Assembly: GCF_009602435.1 (NCBI RefSeq)
Contig: NZ_VZDQ01000021.1
Coordinates: 310,001 to 374,000 of the forward strand
Source of the DNA: Sediminibacillus terrae
GTDB lineage: Bacteria > Bacillota > Bacilli > Bacillales > Amphibacillaceae
DNA length: 64,000 nucleotides
Reading direction: 5' to 3'
The stretch's first letter is position 1; every line of letters begins with the position of its first letter. The notes beneath the pieces were generated by a model. It was not told the origin of the DNA and made no database searches. It saw only the letters and a list, made by a program, of their open reading frames with translations. The position numbers and the translations under genes are program-made. This document shows positions 45,599 to 54,940 of the stretch, piece by piece.

Positions 45599-47551
45599 TT
45601 ATTCCTTTTTTCGAAGTGCAGCTATTTCTTCCAGGATGTCTGGATTAACGAGAGCGCTCAGGTCACCACTGGACTGACCGAGAAACGCTGTTTTCAAAGC
45701 ACGCCGCATCACTTTGGCGTTACGCGTTTTCGGTAAATCGGAAAGAAAGTAAAGCTGCTTGGGAGCCAGCGCTTTGCCTAAGCGATTTTTCAGATGGGTG
45801 AGTATTTCTTCTTTTTTTTGTTCGGTCGGTTCCATGTAACTGTGTACTACAACGAATGCAGCAGCGGTTTCTCCCTTCAGTTCATCGGGCAATCCTATCA
45901 CCCCGGCTTCAGCAACCGCAGGATGACTTACTAAACAAGATTCTATCTCAGTAGGTCCGATTCTTTTTCCAGCAATATTCAAGGTATCATCCGATCGGCC
46001 GGTTATGTTGAAATAGCCATCTTCATTTTTAATCACCCAGTCTCCATGAACCCAAGTGTCTTTCCACCGGTTCCAGTAAGTCGCTTCATACCGATTGTCA
46101 TCCTTGTAAAATCCCTTTGTCATCCCCACCCAAGGCTGTTGCAATACAAGCTCTCCAACTTCTCCGGTTACTGACAGTCCTTCCTGGTTGAAAACATTTG
46201 CGGCCATACCAGGGAGCGGCGCATTGAAATTAGCGGGTTGAATCGGTTTTACCAACACATTCCCCAAAATACCACCGGATGTTTCTGTTCCGCCTGAATA
46301 GTTAAAAATGGGGATTTTTTTATTTCCGATATCCTCGAAAAGCCAATTCCATGGTTTTTCGTTCCAAGGCTCGCCAGTAGAAGCGAATAATCGCAGACTG
46401 CTTAATACATATGGTTCGGCGGGCGTTGTCCCGTACTGCATTAAGCTGCGGATTAAAGTAGGAGAAACACCTAAATGGCTTAACTGGAGCTCTTCCGTCA
46501 GTTGCCAGAGTCGATCGGGTCCTGGATAATCTGGTGTACCTTCAAACAAGACGATCGCTGCCCGGTTCAACAATCCTCCATAAACCAAGAACGGACCCAT
46601 CATCCATCCCATATCGGTAAGCCAAAATAATTTATCATCCGGTCTGACGTCCATACAAATTCCCGCATCGAATGCTGCTTTTATCGGAAATCCTGCATGG
46701 GTGTGTACTGTTCCTTTCGGTTTCCCGGTTGTACCAGAAGTATAAATAATCATGAAGGGTTCAGAACTGTCCATTATATCAGCTTTGAATTCCCTCCTAT
46801 TTTGGGTAATGGTTTCCCAGGCCACGTCTCTGCTTGTTATCCAGGATGCCGTACCGCCGATTCTTTCCACTACGATCACTTTCTCAAGTGAGTTGGATTG
46901 ATCGGCTGCTTTATCTGCTTCCTGTTTCATATTTACTACTTTTCCTCGTCGGTAGTAACCGTCTGCAGTAATTAAAAATTTTGCACCAGAAGCTTCGAGT
47001 CGCGCCGATACAGCATCTGCCATATAACCGGAAAAAGCAGGTGTGAATACAGCTCCGATTTTCGAAATCGCCAGCATTGCAATTACCGTTTCTGGAATCA
47101 TCGGCATATATAAAAAAATGACGTCTCCATGCTTTGCCCCTAGTTGTTTTAGTCCGTTCGCTGCTGCATTTGCTGCCACATTCAACTGCTCATATGTATA
47201 GACCTTTTTTTCTTGATCGTCCCCTTCCCAGATGAGTGCCGTTCGGTGACGGGTCGATGGGTCGTCCGCCCACTTTTCAACAGCATTATATGCGACATTT
47301 ACCTTTCCTCCCACAAACCAATCGGGATACTGGACCCCTTTTGATAAATCAAGAGTGACGCTAGGGGTGGAAAACCAGGAAATATCCAGTTCTTTTACAG
47401 CCTCCCGCCAAAACCAGTCGATTTTTTTTATTGATTCTTGATGAAAAGAATCATAATCGGTAAATCCAAGCCTCTGCATCCAATTCCCAAGCCGGGACTT
47501 TTGCAGAATATCTTTTGATGGAATCCATGCCGCCTTTGTCGTATTTGCCAA
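45599..47551 (-). CDS. acyl-CoA synthetase (AMP-forming), acetyl/acetoacetyl-CoA type
   Basis: 650 residues of the ANL superfamily, in the long acetyl-CoA synthetase class: the extended N terminus with IDWFWREAVKELDISWF, the P-loop YTSGTTGKPKG, NYSGGTETSGG, WVHGDWVIKNEDGYFNITGRSDD, and the C-terminal lysine motif TRNAKVMRR. It activates a short carboxylic acid with CoA. Convergent with the leucine operon, it could activate the acetoacetate released there or a branched acid; acetate is also possible. The start is TTG, 5 bases after GGGGGCGG. A cre-like site lies just upstream. Confidence 0.88.
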   Translation of the reverse strand: MANTTKAAWIPSKDILQKSRLGNWMQRLGFTDYDSFHQESIKKIDWFWREAVKELDISWFSTPSVTLDLSKGVQYPDWFVGGKVNVAYNAVEKWADDPSTRHRTALIWEGDDQEKKVYTYEQLNVAANAAANGLKQLGAKHGDVIFLYMPMIPETVIAMLAISKIGAVFTPAFSGYMADAVSARLEASGAKFLITADGYYRRGKVVNMKQEADKAADQSNSLEKVIVVERIGGTASWITSRDVAWETITQNRREFKADIMDSSEPFMIIYTSGTTGKPKGTVHTHAGFPIKAAFDAGICMDVRPDDKLFWLTDMGWMMGPFLVYGGLLNRAAIVLFEGTPDYPGPDRLWQLTEELQLSHLGVSPTLIRSLMQYGTTPAEPYVLSSLRLFASTGEPWNEKPWNWLFEDIGNKKIPIFNYSGGTETSGGILGNVLVKPIQPANFNAPLPGMAANVFNQEGLSVTGEVGELVLQQPWVGMTKGFYKDDNRYEATYWNRWKDTWVHGDWVIKNEDGYFNITGRSDDTLNIAGKRIGPTEIESCLVSHPAVAEAGVIGLPDELKGETAAAFVVVHSYMEPTEQKKEEILTHLKNRLGKALAPKQLYFLSDLPKTRNAKVMRRALKTAFLGQSSGDLSALVNPDILEEIAALRKKE

Positions 47552-47568
47552 ATCAACCGCCCCCTAAA

Positions 47569-47582
47569 TGTAAGTGCTTACA
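47569..47582 (-). promoter_or_regulatory. cre-like CcpA site of the acyl-CoA synthetase gene
   Basis: TGTAAGTGCTTACA (plus-strand reading; TGTAAGCACTTACA on the gene strand) is nearly palindromic and fits the cre pattern except for the central CG. It is 18-31 bases before the start codon. Confidence 0.65.
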
Positions 47583-47800
47583 TAAAACATTATACATGAA
47601 CGAGAAAAGTTTATCAGCGGTATTTTCCAAAGGAATTGAAGGAAAAAGCTTATGGATCGTCTGAGGAAAAAGCAATATTATTCCAACTGCGATATTTCCA
47701 TGATACGCTATAAATAGAGACGTCCTTTTTTGGTCTGCTAAAGACTGAACCGTTCATCGACAAAGGAATGAAAAACAAAATAAAAACCCGAGGTGTTAAG

Positions 47801-48268
47801 ATGAAAATCAGCGAGTTTATGATCAGAGACGTAGTGAAAATTGAAGAAAACGTAACAATAAAGGAGTTATTGGAAATCCTTGTTGCCAACAAAATCGGCG
47901 GTGTTCCTGTCGTTGATAAACAGGGAGTGCTGCAGGGAATGATCAGTGACGGAGATGTCATCCGCTTTTTGCAGCCGCAGGGAAGGACCATATATGATAT
48001 TTACACACTTGTCCTAGTGAGTGAACGCCAGGATTTGAAAGATAAATTGAAAAGCTCGATTCATCTGCCAGTAGAGGATATGATGAGAAAGCAAAAGCTT
48101 TATAAGGTAAAGCCTGATGATAATCTGGAAAAGGCACTTGAGATTCTTGCGGAGAATGGTTTTAAGAAAATACCAGTTGTCAATGACGCCGGCAGAGTGG
48201 TAGGTGTGATCAGCAGGGGAGACCTAATCCGCTATATATCCAATCAGTTAATCAAGGAATTGGAATAG
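47801..48268 (+). CDS. CBS-domain pair protein
   Basis: 155 residues made up of two CBS domains (about 1-60 and 85-150), each with the usual MI.DVV and GVPVVDKQGVLQGMISDGDVI / KIPVVNDAGRVVGVISRGDLI units. Such stand-alone pairs bind adenosine nucleotides and act as regulators; the partner is unknown. ATG at 47801 has GAGGTG 5 bases upstream; an earlier ATG at 47768 is too close to its AAAGGA. It is divergent from the acyl-CoA synthetase gene, so a link to CoA or energy metabolism is possible but unproven. Confidence 0.9.
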   Translation: MKISEFMIRDVVKIEENVTIKELLEILVANKIGGVPVVDKQGVLQGMISDGDVIRFLQPQGRTIYDIYTLVLVSERQDLKDKLKSSIHLPVEDMMRKQKLYKVKPDDNLEKALEILAENGFKKIPVVNDAGRVVGVISRGDLIRYISNQLIKELE

Positions 48269-48354
48269 AACATAAAATCGATTGTTCTGCGCGGTGGTTT
48301 TACTGCTTGCAGAAAAACTGAACAAAAAATCTAACAGAAGAAAAGGAAATATAA

Positions 48355-49398
48355 ATGAAAAAAGTCACCACAAGCTTTTTGGAGTTCAGAGGCAGCCACG
48401 CTCAGTTCGGCTTTGAACAAGGAGAAAGACTGAAAGACTCTGCTTTGCAAAAGAACTATTCACGGGTCAATCAACCCAGGAAAAGACCTCGATATATTGT
48501 CGACTTTCATAAAGCCAAGAAAACGATCAAAACATACATGCCTCACTTGTGGGAAGAGCTGGAAGGGCTTTCGGAAGGTCTCGAGCTCCCGCTGGAGGAA
48601 ACTGTGCGAGATTATAGCGGTTATCAGCAGGAGTGGCACCCTTCTGGCTGTTCCATCCTGACTGGGCGTGATTACCTGGTTCGCAATTATGATTATCATC
48701 CTAAGACATATGAAGGCCGTTTCGTTTTGTTTCAACCTGTAGACGGCTATGCGACGATTGGTCCCAGTCAACGAATTACCGGAAGAGCTGACGGGATGAA
48801 CGAACATGGTTTGATTATCGGCTATAACTTTGTACATCGGAGAAAACCAGGGGACGGCTTTATATGCAATACGATCACTCGCATGGTATTGGAAACCTGC
48901 AAAAACAGCGAGGAAGCTGCTGATATGCTGAGACAGCTCCCTCACAGACATTCCTTCAATTATGTTTTGTTTGATCAATTCGGTACCTCCAAGGTAGTAG
49001 AAGCAACACCAAGAGGAGTCGTTGTCAAAGATGAACCTTTAAGCACCAATCATTTTGACATCTTGGAAGGAGAAAACCGCTACCATTTAGCCGACTCAAA
49101 ACGGAGGAAAAAGCTGTTATTAGAAGAAAAAAGCAAGCTGACTTCTCCGTATGAAGCATTCCGGTTGTTCAATGATAAAGCCAAAGGAATTTACTCGGAA
49201 AAATATACAAACTGGGCCGGTACACTGCACACTTCTGTCTATCTCCCAACGGAACTGTCAGTATGGTTTGCGGTTGGGAGCGACCGGGAACCGTTCATTT
49301 TGTCTTTTAAGGATTGGCTGCTAGGAAAGGACACCAAAGTAAAACAGTTAATCGGACACTTAAATACTGATGAAGAGCTGCCGTTTATGGAATCATGA
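48355..49398 (+). CDS. C45-family autoproteolytic acyltransferase/hydrolase
   Basis: 347 residues of the Ntn-hydrolase C45 family (isopenicillin-N acyltransferase/choloylglycine-hydrolase clan). The probable nucleophile is C99 in HPSGCSILT, to be exposed by cleavage of G98-C99; RNYDYHPKTYEG, GRADGMNEHGLIIGYNFVHRR and NWAGTLHTSVYLP follow as in the family. It would hydrolyse an amide such as an N-acyl amino acid or peptide; the substrate is unknown. No signal peptide is seen, so it is likely cytoplasmic. The start is ATG with GAAAAGGAAA upstream. Confidence 0.87.
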   Translation: MKKVTTSFLEFRGSHAQFGFEQGERLKDSALQKNYSRVNQPRKRPRYIVDFHKAKKTIKTYMPHLWEELEGLSEGLELPLEETVRDYSGYQQEWHPSGCSILTGRDYLVRNYDYHPKTYEGRFVLFQPVDGYATIGPSQRITGRADGMNEHGLIIGYNFVHRRKPGDGFICNTITRMVLETCKNSEEAADMLRQLPHRHSFNYVLFDQFGTSKVVEATPRGVVVKDEPLSTNHFDILEGENRYHLADSKRRKKLLLEEKSKLTSPYEAFRLFNDKAKGIYSEKYTNWAGTLHTSVYLPTELSVWFAVGSDREPFILSFKDWLLGKDTKVKQLIGHLNTDEELPFMES

Positions 49399-49891
49399 CT
49401 CGGCAGGATTTTATTCGCTATGGTCATTTCGATTGATTGCACGTATAATATCTTTGTCAGATTTATAAGGCGTTTTTAAAATGGATTATCTAAAAGATTA
49501 TGGTATGTTCAAGCTATCTATATTACGAACTCACATGGTCTTCTCTGCCTATCCTTTTGAGAATGATGGGTAATACAAGGTATGGCAAACATTCGCTTTC
49601 CGTGGAAGACGCTTAAGCTTCTATCCAGCGAAATCTCGCTGCTGGCTGCCTGGCTAGAATTGGATGGAGTACTAGCTGTTGAAAGTAGGATGGACTGTAA
49701 CTGCGTTTAGAAAATCGGAAGTGTTTCTGACGGAGTGCCTGCAACGCCGTACTAACCCTCTTTTGTTCGAGAGTAGAGAAGACCATCGAGTTTCCATCAT
49801 TTGCGCCGATAGGCAAGCAATGAGGTGTATACTCACCAGTATTACTGTGTTGTACACTTCTAAATCCAGCAAAAAGGGAGCATAAACACAA
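49399..49891. other. gene-free stretch before dynA
   Basis: About 490 bases with only shadow frames. The part around 49586-49665 (beginning ACATTCGCTTTCCGTGG) reads like a decayed copy of a GC-rich repeat often seen between genes in Bacillaceae, starting with CGCTTTCCGCGGG; this rests on memory, not on a second copy here. A promoter for dynA was not pinned down. Confidence 0.4.
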
Positions 49892-52800
49892 ATGAACAGC
49901 ACAGTAAGTCAGTCCACAACTCAGTATGTTGCAGAGTTGTATGCCAAATTCACAGAAAATGGAGAACAGGAATTAGCAGATAAAGCGCTTGACTTGTTGG
50001 AGAAGATTGATTCCCATGAGTTTGCCATTTGTTTTGCAGGGCACTTTTCGGCAGGTAAGTCAACGATGATCAACGAGTTGCTTGGAGATGACCTGTTACC
50101 CTCCAGCCCGATTCCGACCAGTGCCAATGTCGTTAAAATACAAGCCGGGGATGGGACTGCCCGTGTGTATTTTAAAGAGGGCGCTCCATTGCTGTATAAA
50201 GAGCCTTATGATTTCGACATCATTCAAGCGCATTGCAAAAACGGGGATGAAATAACACGAGTCGAAATAGCTTCCAAGAACGAGCATCTCCCATCAGGTG
50301 TGGCCTTGCTGGATACACCAGGGATCGATTCATCCAACGATGCAGACAGAGTAATAACAGAGTCATCTTTACATTTGGTGGACGTGCTTTTTTATGTGAT
50401 GGATTATAATCATGTTCAATCAGAGGTCAATTTAGCGTTTATGAAACAAATCCAGCAGTCAGGAAAGCGTTTTTATGTCGTGGTCAATCAAGTCGACAAA
50501 CACCAGGAAAAAGAATTGACATTTCAACAATTTCAAAACAGTTTGCTTGGTGCTTTGGAAAAATGGTCTTTGAAGCCCGAAGCCATTTTTTATACCAGCT
50601 TAAAGGATACGGAACATGCCTTTAATCAGTCGCAGGCATTGCGGGAAGAAGTGCAGCTATTGATGAAGGATAAAGATGACTTGGTAGAGGAAACTGTGGG
50701 GGTTTCCGCTAAAAAACTGGCATCCGATTATCTGTATTCCTACAAAGAAAAAATAGACCAGGAGAAAGCGGAATATTACGCCCAATTATATCGTTTGGAC
50801 GGTAAGGGAGAAGCAAATTCGGCAGAAGAGGCCAGAAGGGAATTGAAAAGGCTGGAAGATTTGCCCGATCAGGCGGAGAAGAGCCTGAGAAATGCAGTGG
50901 ATTCGACGTTGAAAAATGCTTACTTGATGCCATTCGAGCTCCGTGAACAGGCGAGGGCTTTTTTGGAATCGATGCAGCCAAAGTTTAAACCGGGGATGTT
51001 TGCCGGCAAAAACAAGATCGAGCAAGTTCGCGAGCAGCGCTTGTTTGAATTTGGCGAGTCACTTACCAAAACAATCGAAGCAGCCATCGACTGGAAAATA
51101 CGTGATAAATTATTGGAAACGGCAAGACAATGGGATATAAATGACACTTCCTTCATTAATTCAATCCAGCAATTCTCGGTACACTTTCCAATAAGGCAAC
51201 TGAAGGACATAATAAAGCCAGGGGCTACGTTAAATGGTGAGTACTTGCTGGTTTATACGGAAGATGTCTCTCAAGCAATCAAGCATTCGGCAAAACAGTT
51301 GGCAATGAGCATTATTGCAGAATTTTCATCCTTGGTCCGTCAACAAGTAGAAACGCATCAACGCCAACAAACCCGAATAGTCGAACGGGCGGAGGAATAT
51401 CATCGTTTGGAAGAAAAGCTATTCAAACTGGATGAACGGTTCCAATCAGAGAAAAACAGCATGTATCAAATAGGGAACGACCAATCATTTCTCCGGCAAA
51501 CAATCGAGAAGATGAGGCGGCAAATTCAGGAGAAGAAAGATAGCATTCTCTTTCGGGAGCAAGAGGGAGTAACTGTCCAGCCCGAACATTCCGGGACAAT
51601 CCCCGAACTTCCTTCCGTCGAAGAAGTCAGCCAGCCTGGCAATCAGTCGGTGAAGAAAACTGTCGAAATCATAGAACGGACAATGGAGCAAATCAAGGAT
51701 GTAACAGGGTTCCATGCAATCTATCAGGATTTATCTCTGAAACGTGAGAAACTGGCAAAACATGATATTACGATTGCTTTATTTGGAGCGTTCAGTGCTG
51801 GTAAGTCTTCATTTGCTAACGTGCTATTGGGCGGACGTGTCCTGCCTGTTTCACCAAATCCTACCACAGCGGCAATCAACAGGATTTGTCCTCCGACGGA
51901 AGAATTCCCACATGGTAGCGTGAGAGTTAAATGTAAGAGTGAGTCGGAAGTTTTCCATGAATTGAAGGATATTTTGGAAGGATCAAACGAAAAGAAACCG
52001 GAGTTTCACACACTCTCGGAGATAATTGTCTGGCTGCAGCAAAATGGCGGAGTCAATCTGAATGGCTTGAATGAAATGCATCGATCATTTTTGACAGCGG
52101 TCGTAGAGGGATACAGAAAAGTAAAATCGCAGCTGGGTACAGTGCAGTTGGTATCGTTATCGGAATTTCCTTTGTTTGTCTCAGACGAATCGCTTGCCTG
52201 TTATGTGGAATGGATGGACTTATTCTATGATTGCCCATTGACCCGTCAAGGGATCACGTTGGTCGATACTCCGGGAGCTGATTCCATAAATTCCAGGCAC
52301 TCGGATGTTGCCTTTCAATACATTAAGCAAGCAGATGCCATTTTGTTTGTAACTTATTATAACCATCCCTTTTCAAAAGCTGATCGCGATTTTTTAATTC
52401 AGCTTGGAAGAGTGAAGGATGCCTTCAGTCTTGATAAAATGTTCTTTCTCGTGAATGCAGCAGACTTAGCAAGCTGCCAACAGGAATTGCGACTTGTAAC
52501 CAACTATGTTGCTGAACAGCTGCTCGATTTCGGCATTGGAAATCCTCGTTTGTTTCCTGTGTCCAGTCACCTGGGCATGAAAGAAAAGGAAGGGAAAGGG
52601 GAACGGTCAATTAATTCCGGCATGGATGAGTTTGAAGCGGCATTTTATCAATTTCTGAAAGAAGAAATGATGCAGTTGATGATCCATTCGTCGGTACATG
52701 ATATAAAACGTACGGAAAATCAACTTGCAGCATACATCGAATCGGCGAATTTGGATCACCAGGAAAAGCAGCGGAAAAAGCAACATTATCAAGAAGATAG

Positions 52801-53527
52801 AGACGAAATGAAGAAGATCATGGATACGGCAGATTCTCAACTTGTAAACAAAGAGATTGACCAAAAACTGAAAAAACAACTGTATTACGTGCACGAACGG
52901 ATGTCCATTCAATTCACTGACCGTTTCAAAGAATCGTTCAACCCGGCGACGATTTCGGGGGATGGCAAAGCAGCAGACCATGAGTTGCAACAGGCATTGA
53001 ACACATTGCTGAAAGACATAGGTTTTGAACTTGCACAGGAGTTACGGGCGGTTTCCCTGCGGATGGAGCGTTTCATGAATAAAAAAGCCGAGGAATGGAG
53101 CATGCAGTTACAGAAGGCATGTTCCACTATCCAGTCTGGTATCGTTTTTTCTGACATTACAGAATATCCATTTGAGACACCTGCTTTTTCACCCATGGAA
53201 GAGGTGGGTATGGAGCAGTTTAAGCCCGCACTGGCCATGTATAAATCAGCAAAGCACTTTTTTGAGAAAAACGGGAAAGAAAAGGTCAAACAGCGTCTCC
53301 AGGAGGCGCTTGATCCAATGGTGGATCACTACCTTTTAGACAACAAGCAAAAAATTTCAGATTGGTACAACGAACAATGGGACAACTGCTTAGCGAAGAT
53401 TAAAAAAGAATACTTGGAGTCGATTTCCCAATACTTCGAGGGATTGCTTTATAGTTTGGCGGATGACGTTGACGTCGATGAATTGGAAAAAAAGAAACAA
53501 AAAGTTACCGCGATGTTGCCTTGGTGA
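49892..53527 (+). CDS. dynA: double dynamin-like protein DynA
   Basis: 1211 residues (B. subtilis DynA/YpbR is about 1190) with two complete dynamin modules in tandem. The first GTPase has GHFSAGKST at 50-58, LLDTPGID and NQVD; the second has GAFSAGKSS near 632, LVDTPGAD and VNAAD. Each is followed by long helical bundle regions. DynA tethers and fuses membranes and helps the cell survive phage and membrane damage. ATG with AAAAAGGGAG upstream. It stands alone; the exonuclease gene ypcP lies close to it in B. subtilis and is found 10 kb further on here. Confidence 0.95.
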   Translation: MNSTVSQSTTQYVAELYAKFTENGEQELADKALDLLEKIDSHEFAICFAGHFSAGKSTMINELLGDDLLPSSPIPTSANVVKIQAGDGTARVYFKEGAPLLYKEPYDFDIIQAHCKNGDEITRVEIASKNEHLPSGVALLDTPGIDSSNDADRVITESSLHLVDVLFYVMDYNHVQSEVNLAFMKQIQQSGKRFYVVVNQVDKHQEKELTFQQFQNSLLGALEKWSLKPEAIFYTSLKDTEHAFNQSQALREEVQLLMKDKDDLVEETVGVSAKKLASDYLYSYKEKIDQEKAEYYAQLYRLDGKGEANSAEEARRELKRLEDLPDQAEKSLRNAVDSTLKNAYLMPFELREQARAFLESMQPKFKPGMFAGKNKIEQVREQRLFEFGESLTKTIEAAIDWKIRDKLLETARQWDINDTSFINSIQQFSVHFPIRQLKDIIKPGATLNGEYLLVYTEDVSQAIKHSAKQLAMSIIAEFSSLVRQQVETHQRQQTRIVERAEEYHRLEEKLFKLDERFQSEKNSMYQIGNDQSFLRQTIEKMRRQIQEKKDSILFREQEGVTVQPEHSGTIPELPSVEEVSQPGNQSVKKTVEIIERTMEQIKDVTGFHAIYQDLSLKREKLAKHDITIALFGAFSAGKSSFANVLLGGRVLPVSPNPTTAAINRICPPTEEFPHGSVRVKCKSESEVFHELKDILEGSNEKKPEFHTLSEIIVWLQQNGGVNLNGLNEMHRSFLTAVVEGYRKVKSQLGTVQLVSLSEFPLFVSDESLACYVEWMDLFYDCPLTRQGITLVDTPGADSINSRHSDVAFQYIKQADAILFVTYYNHPFSKADRDFLIQLGRVKDAFSLDKMFFLVNAADLASCQQELRLVTNYVAEQLLDFGIGNPRLFPVSSHLGMKEKEGKGERSINSGMDEFEAAFYQFLKEEMMQLMIHSSVHDIKRTENQLAAYIESANLDHQEKQRKKQHYQEDRDEMKKIMDTADSQLVNKEIDQKLKKQLYYVHERMSIQFTDRFKESFNPATISGDGKAADHELQQALNTLLKDIGFELAQELRAVSLRMERFMNKKAEEWSMQLQKACSTIQSGIVFSDITEYPFETPAFSPMEEVGMEQFKPALAMYKSAKHFFEKNGKEKVKQRLQEALDPMVDHYLLDNKQKISDWYNEQWDNCLAKIKKEYLESISQYFEGLLYSLADDVDVDELEKKKQKVTAMLPW

Positions 53528-53614
53528 TGGTCAATCTTGCTTTAAAAGGTTTAAAAATTGGAAAGAACGTAAATGTAATAAGTGGGAAAGATTATATCAT
53601 CAAGGAGGCAAACC

Positions 53615-53806
53615 ATGGCTGACAAAGATAAAGAAACAAACGACCAAAGCAAAGAACTATCAGAAAAAAATTATAAAGGAGAAACCTCCAAGGATACCGA
53701 CGTAGAAAAAGGCCTGGATAAGACACATAAACAAGTCGAGAGCGGGCTTACGGACGGTACAATAGACCGCAGCGAAGAAAAAGATAAACAGGGAAAAACC
53801 AAATAA
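53615..53806 (+). CDS. YozQ-like (DUF4025) small protein
   Basis: A 63-residue, very hydrophilic protein. The segment DVEKGLDKTHKQVESGLTDGTID matches the YozQ/DUF4025 pattern (GL..THEQV...EGTID). Function unknown; such proteins are often made in sporulation. The start is ATG with AAGGAGG 8 bases upstream; the frame is open 11 codons earlier without a ribosome site. It follows dynA by 87 bp and is ended by repeat copy C. Confidence 0.75.
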   Translation: MADKDKETNDQSKELSEKNYKGETSKDTDVEKGLDKTHKQVESGLTDGTIDRSEEKDKQGKTK

Positions 53807-53819
53807 ACGACCAAAAAGT

Positions 53820-53900
53820 GGCCGGGACAAATGCATGGTCACCAAAGCAAAAACCGAGCGGATTTGAAAGGATGATCAAATTCGTTCGGTTTTGTTTTTT
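53820..53900. repeat. nested palindromic repeat, copy C (also terminator)
   Basis: It begins GGCCGGGACAAATGCATGG, then AAAGCAAAAACCGAGCG, whose last 11 bases AAAACCGAGCG (53850-53860) pair with CGTTCGGTTTT (53883-53893, one G-T pair); inner ATTTGA/TCAAAT extends the stem. It separates the YozQ-like gene from the convergent hisJ. It aligns well with the complement of copy A and with both arms of copy B. Confidence 0.78.
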
Positions 53901-53910
53901 GAAACAGAAT

Positions 53911-54744
53911 TTATTTACAAAATCCTTGAGGAAGAGAGTAACTAAGGTCTGGAAGCCTCTGAAAGCCCCTCGCAATATGGTCGGCTTGGTGACTATCGGA
54001 ACCTGGCACTAGGGGAATCCCTAATTCATAAGCATGGCGGATAAATTTATCGGTAGGATAAATGGATCGACAATGCTTTTTATATAAACCAGCTGTATTG
54101 ATATCCAGTTCCATTCCATTTTCGGCCACTTTTTCAAGAATGTCCTTGATTTCCCGATCGTATTCCCGAGAGGTCGGAAAAGTTTGTTTGAATTTTTCCA
54201 CGAGGGTGATATGGCCAAGCCGTTTTGGCTTATAACGTCCCAAATCACTGGTTATGGCCAAGACAAGTGCATGGTAGTAAGCTTCATATACGGCATCGGT
54301 GGAACCGAAAAAGGAGACGATTGCGGCAAATTCCTCGACACTGTAATCCAGACAGACAAACTTGCCCTCAGGACTACGCAGCATGTGTACCGAAAGAATC
54401 GCATCATCAATGTAGGGTCCCCATTTTTCCAGCAACATACGAGTCTCTTTTTCAAACCCGACTATAAAGTCGACTTCAAACCCGATCTGAATAATTAACT
54501 TTTCTCTGTATTTATGTTTCAGCTCCCGTGCTTCCCGCAAATAATCTTCAACAGAATTCGCCGGCATACTGCTGTCTTTCATAGGAGCAGGATCGGCAAA
54601 GCCAGCTGGAAGCGGTGCATGCTCCGTGAAAGTTAAATGAGTAAGTCCGGACTCTATCGCCTGGTTTATATAGTCTTCCATCTTATCATAGGAGCCATGC
54701 GGGCAAAATTGGGTATGGAGGTGAAAATCTCCGCGAATGTTCAT
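53911..54744 (-). CDS. hisJ: histidinol-phosphatase, PHP family
   Basis: 277 residues of the PHP metal-dependent phosphatase family. The first metal motif is DFHLHTQFCPHG (H8, H10), with further ligands in FTEHAPL, IGFEVDF, LSVHML and PGSDSHQ. It removes phosphate from L-histidinol phosphate, the step before HisD. Only the PHP type occurs in Bacillus, while HisB here has just the dehydratase domain, so the two fit. The gene is divergent from hisZ and ends at repeat copy C. The start is ATG with AGAGGCGG upstream. Confidence 0.94.
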   Translation of the reverse strand: MNIRGDFHLHTQFCPHGSYDKMEDYINQAIESGLTHLTFTEHAPLPAGFADPAPMKDSSMPANSVEDYLREARELKHKYREKLIIQIGFEVDFIVGFEKETRMLLEKWGPYIDDAILSVHMLRSPEGKFVCLDYSVEEFAAIVSFFGSTDAVYEAYYHALVLAITSDLGRYKPKRLGHITLVEKFKQTFPTSREYDREIKDILEKVAENGMELDINTAGLYKKHCRSIYPTDKFIRHAYELGIPLVPGSDSHQADHIARGFQRLPDLSYSLPQGFCK

Positions 54745-54832
54745 TTGTTACCGCCTCTCTTGAACTTATATTATAGCTTTTTCATCCTGATAGCGTAGCG
54801 CTTGTTTGCTTTTGGTTGTCCATGCCGTCCTG

Positions 54833-54893
54833 TTGACGCGCCCTCATAAGTGTGATAAATTCATGTTAACAAGATACTTTACTTAAGTAAAGT
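54833..54893 (+). promoter_or_regulatory. his operon promoter with 18-bp operator palindrome
   Basis: TTGACG (54833-54838) and TAAATT (54856-54861) have a 17-bp spacer. ACTTTACTTAAGTAAAGT (54876-54893) is a perfect 18-bp palindrome starting about 15 bases after the -10, over the expected start of the transcript. The short leader has no room for a T-box, so a repressor such as a TrpR-family HisR/YerC is plausible. Confidence 0.72.
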
Positions 54894-54940
54894 GGTAGAG
54901 TGGTAAAATAATAAAGGAAATAACAGAAAGTGGTGTTCAT

